From assembly GCA_036744635.1 (NCBI GenBank), contig DAIOHQ010000156.1, positions 1 to 11,692 of the forward strand: a stretch of DNA of 11,692 bases, written 5' to 3'. Positions 6,691-11,692 of the stretch are shown piece by piece. This stretch comes from DAIOHQ01 sp036744635. GTDB lineage: Bacteria; Planctomycetota; Phycisphaerae; Tepidisphaerales; Tepidisphaeraceae. Position numbers and translations under genes: made by a program. Each line of letters starts with the position of its first letter. The stretch's first letter is position 1. The notes under the pieces are model-generated. The model was given only the letters and a program-made list of their open reading frames with translations. It had not been told where the DNA came from and did not search any database.

Positions 6691-6701
6691 CCGCGCGGAT
6701 T

Positions 6702-6746
6702 GTCATTGGTCATTGGTGCAAATGACCAATGACCAATGACCAATGG
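6702..6746. terminator. Heptamer hairpin element D (GGTCATT family) between convergent genes
   Basis: Left arm 6702-6717 (GTCATTGGTCATTGGT) and right arm 6725-6740 are perfect 16-bp inverses with a seven-base loop. A further partial unit (to 6746) allows a register shifted by one heptamer. It begins 12 bases after the oxidoreductase stop and ends four bases before the cupin stop, so it fills the 60-base gap between convergent genes and would fold in both transcripts. There is no T-run; the terminator role is inferred from position and symmetry. Positions 6719-6745 are identical over 27 bases to 11017-11043 in element E. Confidence 0.7.
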
Positions 6747-6750
6747 CAAA

Positions 6751-7128
6751 TCATTCTTCCACGATCGTCTGCCGATCGGGGCTGGAGAAGGCGACGAGCA
6801 ACTCGGTGGGAGTGGCGCCGGTGTTGATGGCCTGATGCTTGAGGTTGCGAGGGATGAGAATAGCCTCACCGCTTTGCAGCTTGAGATTGGGCGAGCCTTC
6901 GATGACGTGCTCGATTTGTCCGGAAAGGACAAACAGCGCCTCCTCGCAATTGGGGTGGCGATGCAGCGGATTGCGGCCGCCGACCGCGATTGTCGTCTGG
7001 CCGAGGGTCAGTTCCTGGGCATTGTTGGACTTGCGGCTGATGAACCAGTGGATGGCGGTCCCGGCGTACCCGTCGGATGGGACTTCGCCTTTGCGCATAA
7101 CGGCGATCCGCGGTTGTTTGGATGGCAT
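6751..7128 (-). CDS. Small single-domain cupin (cupin_2 type)
   Basis: The product is 125 residues from ATG at 7128, preceded on this strand by GAAGGAAAG as ribosome-binding site. The two cupin motifs are intact. Motif 1 is GGRNPLHRHPNCEEALFVLS (50-69) with His56, His58 and Glu62 or Glu63 as metal ligands. Motif 2 is GEAILIPRNLKHQAINTG (87-104) with His98 as the fourth ligand. Such small beta-barrel metalloproteins can be isomerases, dioxygenases or sugar sensors, and motif inspection does not decide between these. It is convergent to the operon, so it is not co-transcribed with it, although a sugar-related role would fit. There is no signal peptide, so it is probably cytoplasmic. Confidence 0.9.
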   Translation of the reverse strand: MPSKQPRIAVMRKGEVPSDGYAGTAIHWFISRKSNNAQELTLGQTTIAVGGRNPLHRHPNCEEALFVLSGQIEHVIEGSPNLKLQSGEAILIPRNLKHQAINTGATPTELLVAFSSPDRQTIVEE

Positions 7129-7471
7129 TGGATACTTTCCTTCACCGCATCATACGTTGGACACGGGCTGAAACAAGAGGCGGCGTGAAGGGGGATGCAC
7201 GACTGTTCGTGGAGCTAATTCCGCTGGCTGGCGGAGTTTGACGCGGTTGCGAACGGGAAGGGGCAACCAACACGCGCGCACAGGCAGATACTGGTGGGGA
7301 AACAGGGGCAGTCAGGAGTCAATACTCATGCAGTACCGCCTGCACGTGCAGCGTTCCATCAGCGGCAGCCGAACAGCGACATTTATACGACGACCCTTGA
7401 CGCAATTTGCGGGCAAGCTCCTGTGTTCTACTGCCGCCATTGCGACGGGCTGGACAGTATAATCCCGCATC
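7129..7471. other. Divergent intergenic region between cupin and TMTC-like genes
   Basis: This stretch must hold the promoters of the minus-strand cupin and the plus-strand membrane protein gene. Apart from the cupin ribosome-binding site beside 7128 and the TATAAT at 7458-7463, I see no gene, tRNA or repeat family. Short frames crossing it lack ribosome-binding sites and recognisable content. No strong palindrome or operator stands out. Confidence 0.6.
7458..7463 (+). promoter_or_regulatory. Perfect -10 box (TATAAT) implying leaderless start of the TMTC-like gene
   Basis: TATAAT ends eight bases before the ATG at 7472, so transcription would begin at or within a base or two of the start codon. 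The intervening CCCGCATC has no Shine-Dalgarno. Both facts fit a leaderless mRNA. No good -35 box lies 16-18 bp upstream; TTGCGA at 7440-7445 is too close (12 bp). Confidence 0.5.
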
Positions 7472-9049
7472 ATGACCGCCAGCCACGCCCCCAGCACTTC
7501 CCTCCGCTTCACACTCGCCAATACTCCTCCCAATTGGCGCCCGTCCATCGTCTCGGCAATTTTTGCCTGCGCCCTCTACGCCGTCACGATTTGCGGCAGC
7601 TATGTCTACGACGACGTGGCGCGGGTTCATGATGATCCCCGCTATGCCTCGCCGGCGCAGTGGGGCAAGCTCTGGACTGAAGCCTACGCCCTCGACAGCA
7701 TCGACAACCTCTATCGCCCGCTCACCTCCACCACCTATGCCATTGAATGGTGGCTGCACGGCGACCGGAGTTGGGCGTTTCACCTTGTCAACATTCTGCT
7801 CAACGCGCTCGCCGCCGGCCTGGTCGCCGAATTCGCCCGCCGCCTGACCAACTCCCGGGTTGCCTATCTCGCCGGGCTGCTCTTCGCGGTGCATCCCATC
7901 CATGTTGAGGCCGCCGCCAATATCGTCGGCCGGGCGGAGCTGCTTTGCACGATCGGCACCATCGGCGCGCTGGTACTCTTTCTGCGCCGGCCGGTCACAT
8001 TCGGCCGAGCTCTCGCCATTACCCTCTGTTACCTTCTGGCGCTGCTCAGCAAGGAACAGGGAATTCTCCTGCCGCTGTTGCTGCTGATCGTGTCCTGGCT
8101 GCGCAAGCGCGGGGAAAAGGGAACCCGGCCGCCCGGCGAACGGCCCGCATTGCTCCTGCTGGCGGTGATGTGCGTCTGGATTTCCGCCGGTTATCTGCTG
8201 TATCGCGAACACATCCTGCCGATGGCCTGGGACCGCAACCAGCTTGACTGGACGATCAACCCGATGATCCGCAGCCAGGGTATTCACCGCTGGCTCATGC
8301 CGCTGGTGCTGCTCGGCCATTACGCCCAACTCATGGCCGTGCCGCTGAAATTGTCTCCCGACTACGGCGCCCTCGTGCTTGGAGCGGTCGTCGATCGGCA
8401 CGACCCATATCTCTACTTTGGCCTGCTCATCGCCGTTACCTGGGTGGTCACGTTGATCCTCGCCATCCGCCGCCACTGGGATGTCGTAACCTTCTGCCTG
8501 CTCGGCCTGGGACTGACCTATGGAATGGTCAGCAACTTCGGCATCATCATCGGCACCAACCTGGCCGAGCGGCTGATGTACCTGCCTTCGGCGTTCGCGC
8601 TGATTCTGGTTTCCCTGCTGCTCGCGCGCATCCGCGGGCGGGTGCTGCTGCCGATCTTCGCGATCATCCTGGCGCTGGCCAGCGCGCGCACGGCCACCTA
8701 CGCCTGGCGCTGGAACGACCGCCTGCGGCTCTACTCCAGCAGCCTCGCCGAAAACCCGAAATCCATCCGCCTGCACATGCTCAAGGCCTACGAGCTGATG
8801 GAGCAGCGCCACTATGCCGAGTCGGAAGAAATTCTCGCCGAAGCCCGCCAGATGCTTCCCGAGTATTACAGCCTCTGGATGCAGTCCGCCCTGCTCGCCG
8901 AGCGGCAGCAGCACTGGGATCAGGCCAGCCACTATCTCGACGAAGCCATCAAGCGCATGATCAACCCCACCGTGGCCATCCTGCAGAAGGAAAACCTCTC
9001 CCAGCTCCGTGAAGCATCCACCAAGCCTGCGACGACAGAATCACATTGA
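7472..9049 (+). CDS. TMTC-like multipass membrane glycosyltransferase (GT-C fold, DUF1736 type) with TPR tail
   Basis: The product has 525 residues with about ten or more hydrophobic segments, the first at about 25-43. Family signatures appear in order: YVYDDVARVHDD (45-55), the acidic first-loop motif expected of GT-C enzymes; NLYRPLTSTTYAIEWWLHG (79-97); HPIHVEAAANIVGRAELL (141-158); LLSKEQGI (191-198); YAQLMAVPLKLSPDYG (284-299) and ERLMYLP (366-372). After the last helix, about 430-500 is a soluble helical TPR region. The TMTC family includes animal protein O-mannosyltransferases; bacterial members are common in planctomycetes and probably use a lipid-linked sugar at the membrane, but the acceptor is unknown. 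Transcription probably starts at the ATG (see TATAAT entry). The stop overlaps the stop of tilS on the other strand by nine bases. Confidence 0.9.
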   Translation: MTASHAPSTSLRFTLANTPPNWRPSIVSAIFACALYAVTICGSYVYDDVARVHDDPRYASPAQWGKLWTEAYALDSIDNLYRPLTSTTYAIEWWLHGDRSWAFHLVNILLNALAAGLVAEFARRLTNSRVAYLAGLLFAVHPIHVEAAANIVGRAELLCTIGTIGALVLFLRRPVTFGRALAITLCYLLALLSKEQGILLPLLLLIVSWLRKRGEKGTRPPGERPALLLLAVMCVWISAGYLLYREHILPMAWDRNQLDWTINPMIRSQGIHRWLMPLVLLGHYAQLMAVPLKLSPDYGALVLGAVVDRHDPYLYFGLLIAVTWVVTLILAIRRHWDVVTFCLLGLGLTYGMVSNFGIIIGTNLAERLMYLPSAFALILVSLLLARIRGRVLLPIFAIILALASARTATYAWRWNDRLRLYSSSLAENPKSIRLHMLKAYELMEQRHYAESEEILAEARQMLPEYYSLWMQSALLAERQQHWDQASHYLDEAIKRMINPTVAILQKENLSQLREASTKPATTESH

Positions 9050-9973
9050 TCGATATGAGCCCTGCAACCGTCCCCCGCCCCGTCGTACGACTACTCCACC
9101 TGCAAACTGCTGCCGGGCTGGCGAGGCGGCATCGCGTGCCATCTGGAGCAATCGTGTCACCGCCGGCCCGTCCACCTCTTTGGCGGGCGCGCCTTGGTTG
9201 ATAAGCCACCGCCGCAGCGCCTCTTGAGCGACCAGGTCCGGCAGGTCGTGCAACGTCCGTACCTCGAAGATGCCGTCCAAAGTCGGCGCCTGCTGCTTAA
9301 CCCATTCCTGCACCCGCCCCGCCGCCTCTGCCAATTCCGACAGCGCCCCGGTCAACGCCGGCCTGTCCCGCAGAAAAATCCGCAGCCGATTCCGCAGATA
9401 TTCCGGCGAGGCGTTGCTGGCATCCTCGCGCCACGGCTGCTGCTCTTCCTCGAGAAACCGCCGCAGCCGCTCCCGCCGCACCCCCAGCAGCGGCCGAAAG
9501 ATCGCAAGTTTTCCCACCGTCGTCCGCGGCCGCATTCCCACCAATCCCGCCACACTAGAACCGCGTAACAGCCGCTGCAGCACCGTCTCGGCCTGGTCAT
9601 CGGCATGATGGGCGAGAATCACCCCGGCCAGCTTCTGCTCGTACACCACCCGCTCAAACAGGCGCAGCCGTGCCTGCCGGTAGCGCGCTGACGGGTTGGC
9701 CAGCACCGGGCCCGTCTCAATCTCACTCAGCCGGGCCAGCGTCGCCGCCAGCCCGCGTGATTCCGCGAGCGTCTTTACAAACTCCGCATCCCCATCGCTC
9801 GCCTCCCCACGGGTCTGGTGATTCAGATGCACGACATGCAAATGCAGATCGCGCCGGCCCGACAACAGCAACAGCAGCGCCACGCTGTCCGCCCCCCCGC
9901 TGACGCCCACGGCGTAGCACCCGGCCGGCAAGCCCGCAATCGCCTCGCTGATTTCATTCGCGTTCGATGCCAC
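9041..9973 (-). CDS. tilS: tRNA(Ile)-lysidine synthase TilS, short form
   Basis: TilS uses ATP and lysine to convert C34 of the CAU-anticodon tRNA-Ile to lysidine, so that it reads AUA codons. The protein is 310 residues from GTG 9973. The PP-loop SGGADS is at 25-30; VVHLNHQTRG (47-56), ARYRQARLRLF (96-106), AHHADDQAET (121-130) and the tRNA-contact segment WREDASNASPEYLRNRLR (181-198) are all intact. The long C-terminal extension of E. coli TilS (432 residues) is largely missing, so this is the short type known from Aquifex. The start has only a weak GCGGA site just before it. The 3' end overlaps the convergent TMTC-like gene by nine bases, and the gene is divergent from the secreted-protein gene at 10026. 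The enzyme is normally essential and cytoplasmic. Confidence 0.95.
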   Translation of the reverse strand: MASNANEISEAIAGLPAGCYAVGVSGGADSVALLLLLSGRRDLHLHVVHLNHQTRGEASDGDAEFVKTLAESRGLAATLARLSEIETGPVLANPSARYRQARLRLFERVVYEQKLAGVILAHHADDQAETVLQRLLRGSSVAGLVGMRPRTTVGKLAIFRPLLGVRRERLRRFLEEEQQPWREDASNASPEYLRNRLRIFLRDRPALTGALSELAEAAGRVQEWVKQQAPTLDGIFEVRTLHDLPDLVAQEALRRWLINQGAPAKEVDGPAVTRLLQMARDAASPARQQFAGGVVVRRGGGRLQGSYRSM

Positions 9974-9982
9974 AATCCGCTA

Positions 9983-10010
9983 ACAATATCCCGCCTCGAA
10001 CGTACAACAA
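9983..10010 (-). promoter_or_regulatory. Possible tilS promoter
   Basis: On the minus strand TTGTTG (10010-10005) and TATTGT (9988-9983) are 16 bp apart, a fair sigma70-like pair. Transcription would start close to the GTG at 9973, giving a very short or no leader, in line with the weak ribosome-binding site. The match is modest and could be chance. Confidence 0.3.
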
Positions 10011-10025
10011 GCAGGAGCCAAGCTG

Positions 10026-10970
10026 ATGAAATCCCTGGGTGGAGCACGCGGCGGTCCCACGCAAGTTGTGGCATGGGCTACCAGCCCATGCGCACGAAGC
10101 GCAGCGCTCCCTCGTAGCACGGGTTTCCAACCCGTGCCAAGCTGCTCAACATCCTCCATTTGGCAACTTACTCTTGAAGCTGGCGGGATTCTTTGCGCTG
10201 CTCGGGAAAATCGGCATGCTCGGCATGGGTTGAAAACCCATGCTACAAATAAGAAAAGCAGCGCTGCGCTTCGGGCGCATGGGCTGGTAGCCCATGCCAC
10301 TTGCAGCGCCTTACTCAAACTCCTCGTCCTGGCGCTCGTATCGTGCATTCCCGCCGGAGCTTTCGCCGCCCCCCCTACTCCCCCCGCCACGCAGCCCGCC
10401 ACCGCGCCGGCCGATCCCACCCTCGATTGGCTGCTGAATCAGGCCACCACCGCCCCCTCGGCGCCGGCCCCCGCCACCGTTCCTTCCACCCAGGAGGAAA
10501 CCCCCTTCGGCGAAAACAAGAACCCCGACATCCGCCGCGGCGCCATCACCCTCAGCGATGGCGAAAAAATCCCCGGCAAGCTGGCCACCACCGCCGAGCA
10601 GCCCATCCGACTCTGGGATGAGCAGAAAAAGGAATATCGCGACATCCCCTGGAAGGTCATCAAGTCGATGCAGGCCAAAGTGCTGTGGGAGCGCGAAGAG
10701 CCCGAGTGGCATTTCAAGGAGAGCGGCAGCGACATCAAGGAATTCAGCGGCAAGACCTACCCCAACCGCGAGATGCAATACACCATCGAGCTGCGCAACG
10801 GCCAATCCGTCACCGGCGGCGTGGCCGCGCCGATCTATCTGCAAACCCCCAAGGGAAACAAACTCTTCATCCTGCACAAGCGCGATAAAGGGGAGGTCGG
10901 CCAGACCCTCAAAGACCTGGTCTACGTCAAGCGGGTCGATTTGGAAGAGGACGAGGACGGGAAGAAGTAG
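10026..10970 (+). CDS. Secreted protein of unknown function, N-terminal coding region carrying a palindrome cluster
   Basis: The frame starts at ATG 10026 with AGGAG eight bases upstream (10013-10017). Residues 1-3 (MKS) look like a signal-peptide start, but the matching hydrophobic core, ALLKLLVLALVSCIPAGAFA ending in an AFA-like cleavage site, comes only at about residues 94-113. Between them lies the 10068-10300 palindrome block, translated without a stop as low-meaning sequence. No ATG, GTG or TTG in frame lies between that block and the core. The mature part (from about 114) has a Pro/Ala/Thr-rich linker, then a probable beta-rich domain, including RRGAITLSDGEKIPGKL and YTIELRNGQSVTGG, and an acidic Lys/Asp/Glu tail. 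I recognise no family. The simplest reading is an exported protein whose signal peptide was split in frame by an insertion, so expression or export may be lost. Confidence 0.65.
   Translation: MKSLGGARGGPTQVVAWATSPCARSAALPRSTGFQPVPSCSTSSIWQLTLEAGGILCAARENRHARHGLKTHATNKKSSAALRAHGLVAHATCSALLKLLVLALVSCIPAGAFAAPPTPPATQPATAPADPTLDWLLNQATTAPSAPAPATVPSTQEETPFGENKNPDIRRGAITLSDGEKIPGKLATTAEQPIRLWDEQKKEYRDIPWKVIKSMQAKVLWEREEPEWHFKESGSDIKEFSGKTYPNREMQYTIELRNGQSVTGGVAAPIYLQTPKGNKLFILHKRDKGEVGQTLKDLVYVKRVDLEEDEDGKK
10068..10300. repeat. REP/BIME-like cluster of four minihairpins in mirror arrangement
   Basis: Four hairpins share the pattern GCAYGGGYT-nnn-ARCCCRTGC (9-bp stem, 3-base loop). They lie at 10071-10091, 10117-10137, 10223-10243 and 10277-10297. 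The outer pair sits in a larger inverted repeat: 10068-10108 and 10260-10300 are complementary at 40 of 41 positions, so the block begins GTGGC and ends GCCAC. The inner pair also resemble each other in inverse orientation, differing by A/G or C/T changes. REP elements of this kind are usually moved by RAYT (TnpA-REP) transposases; none is encoded here. The block lies in the N-terminal coding region of the secreted protein. Confidence 0.85.
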
Positions 10971-10974
10971 GCAG

Positions 10975-11049
10975 AATTGTCATTGGTCATTGGTCATTGG
11001 TCATTTGTCATGCGAACAAATGACCAATGACCAATGACCAATGACAATT
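10975..11049. terminator. Heptamer hairpin element E (GGTCATT family), perfect 34-bp stem between convergent genes
   Basis: Arms 10975-11008 and 11016-11049 are perfect 34-bp inverses with a seven-base loop (CATGCGA). Most of each arm is GGTCATT units in tandem. The innermost unit deviates (TTTGTCA), and the opposite arm carries the matching change. It begins four bases after the TAG of the secreted-protein gene and ends 11 bases before the stop of the minus-strand gene. There is no T-run. The bidirectional terminator role is inferred from position. Confidence 0.75.
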
Positions 11050-11060
11050 GACAAAGGCGC

Positions 11061-11692
11061 TCAATCCCGGCCGCCCAATTGTTTCTTGCAGTATTCGATG
11101 CGGAGGTCGAGAGAGGAATACCAGACGCTGGGGGGGAGTTTCTTGATGGCCTGATAGGCCTTGAGGGCTTCGTCGTAATCCTGCTTGGCCTCGGCGTCGA
11201 GCCCTTTGAACCAGAGCGCCCGCGCCTGCGCCGCCGGGGAGGGAGCGGGCGAGGGGGGCGAGGGATCGGCCGACGGCTTGGGTTCGGGCTTCGCTTCCGG
11301 CTTGGCCTGCGGCTTGGGTTCGGGTTTGGCTTGCGGTTGCGGCTCGGGCTTATTTTCCACCTTGGGCTGGACCACCGGCGGATCCGCCCGCTTTTCCGGC
11401 GGCTGCGGCGCTGCCGGCTCAGGCGGCACCACCGGCGCTGTCGTCGTCTGTCTGGGAGGATCAACCTTGGGAATCACCGGCGTTACAGGCACAATCGGCG
11501 CGGGCGCAATCGCTGGGAAGGGCACCGTCACCGGCGCCGGCCTCACCGCCGCGGGGATCTTTTTTTCCGGCGCCATCGCAGGCTTCATCATCGGAAGGGG
11601 CGGGTCATCGTAGATCTTCAGATAGCGCTCCGGCGCCGGCGATGAACGTCCCGCCCCCCCGGCACCCCCGGCCCCCCCGGCACCCTGGACTT
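11061..11692 (-). CDS. Lys/Pro/Glu-rich protein with TPR-like C-terminus, 5' end outside window
   Basis: The stop is at 11061-11063 and the frame stays open to the right edge, so the N-terminus is missing; ATGs at 11591 and 11588 are internal-looking, because the preceding codons also read sensibly (SSPAPERYLKIYDDPPLP after a Gly-Ala run). In order there is a GAGGAGGAGGAG low-complexity segment, a Pro/Val/Ala-rich linker, repeats of the KPEPKPQAKPEAKPEPKP type (about 11276-11352), then a helical tail beginning ARALWFKGLDAEAKQDYDEA and ending in CKKQLGGRD, which fits one to two TPR helices. Such Pro/Lys linkers commonly span the periplasm or join a membrane anchor to a TPR domain. Function is unknown. 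It is convergent with the secreted-protein gene across the 34-bp hairpin. Confidence 0.7.
   Translation of the reverse strand, partial: VQGAGGAGGAGGAGRSSPAPERYLKIYDDPPLPMMKPAMAPEKKIPAAVRPAPVTVPFPAIAPAPIVPVTPVIPKVDPPRQTTTAPVVPPEPAAPQPPEKRADPPVVQPKVENKPEPQPQAKPEPKPQAKPEAKPEPKPSADPSPPSPAPSPAAQARALWFKGLDAEAKQDYDEALKAYQAIKKLPPSVWYSSLDLRIEYCKKQLGGRD
11276..11352 (-). repeat. Imperfect in-frame repeats coding for KPEPK/KPQAK units
   Basis: GGCTTGGGTTCGGGCTT-like units recur several times on the plus strand and code on the minus strand for alternating Lys-Pro-Glu/Gln stretches. The number of units is a likely site of length variation within the partial gene. Confidence 0.6.
11649..11684 (-). repeat. 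Two-copy 18-bp GC-only tandem coding for Gly-Ala-Gly runs
   Basis: 11649-11666 and 11667-11684 match at 16 of 18 positions and contain runs of seven C on the plus strand. In the partial gene they encode GAGGAG twice. C-runs of this length are prone to slippage and sequencing error, so the frame across them is less certain than elsewhere. Confidence 0.55.

Noticed and set aside
6702..6746. Classical rho-independent terminators at D and E
   Set aside because: The stems are strong but not GC-rich and have no following T-run in either direction; a terminator role is kept only as an inference from position.
7238..7462. Small plus-strand frame in the cupin/TMTC-like gap
   Set aside because: There is no ribosome-binding site or recognisable content, and it overlaps the presumed promoter region.
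7319..8932. 537-codon open frame on the minus strand
   Set aside because: It is antisense to the well-supported TMTC-like gene; its product is Gln/His/Arg-rich with no motif, typical of a shadow frame in GC-rich DNA.
10068..10300. CRISPR array
   Set aside because: The four units are palindromic hairpins in mirror orientation with unequal spacing, not direct repeats with uniform spacers, and no cas gene is present.

Overview
The window is GC-rich DNA that reads like a planctomycete (Phycisphaerae-type) chromosome or metagenome contig. The pointers are a PEP-CTERM sorting signal, a GFTLVE prepilin leader, sugar-type Gfo/Idh and isomerase-like proteins, a UroD-like methyltransferase and many intergenic palindromes. 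This placement is inference; no rRNA, tRNA or other taxonomic marker is present.

Layout. (1) Positions 1-1300 hold gene debris: a plus-strand exported-type fragment, a decayed Rhs/YD-repeat stretch on the minus strand, the 3' part of a PEP-CTERM gene, and a 21-codon prepilin stub. (2) Positions 1443-6690 hold five co-directional genes forming a probable catabolic or carbohydrate-related operon: a UroD/MtaA-like protein, a Tm-1-like (UPF0261) protein, a PEP-hydrolase-like TIM barrel, a sugar-phosphate isomerase/epimerase-like TIM barrel and a Gfo/Idh/MocA oxidoreductase. A convergent cupin gene (6751-7128) follows. The second and third genes together match the two halves of the plant Tm-1 antiviral protein. 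(3) Positions 7472-9049 encode a TMTC-like membrane glycosyltransferase with a TPR tail, probably on a leaderless mRNA. It overlaps tilS by nine bases tail to tail. (4) Divergent from tilS, positions 10026-10970 encode a secreted protein of unknown function whose signal-peptide region appears split by a cluster of REP-like hairpins. (5) The right edge holds the 3' part of a minus-strand gene for a Lys/Pro/Glu-rich protein with a TPR-like tail.

The most distinctive property of the window lies between the genes. Five gaps carry inverted-repeat elements built from tandem 7-bp units, in three unrelated sequence families (CAGTNNG, GGATTGC and GGTCATT). Three of them sit just before ribosome-binding sites inside the operon, and two sit exactly between convergent genes, one with a perfect 34-bp stem. 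A sixth element, of a different kind (four 9-bp-stem minihairpins in a mirror-image 233-bp block), lies inside a reading frame. These are the best candidates for an undescribed system; their function cannot be read from this sequence.
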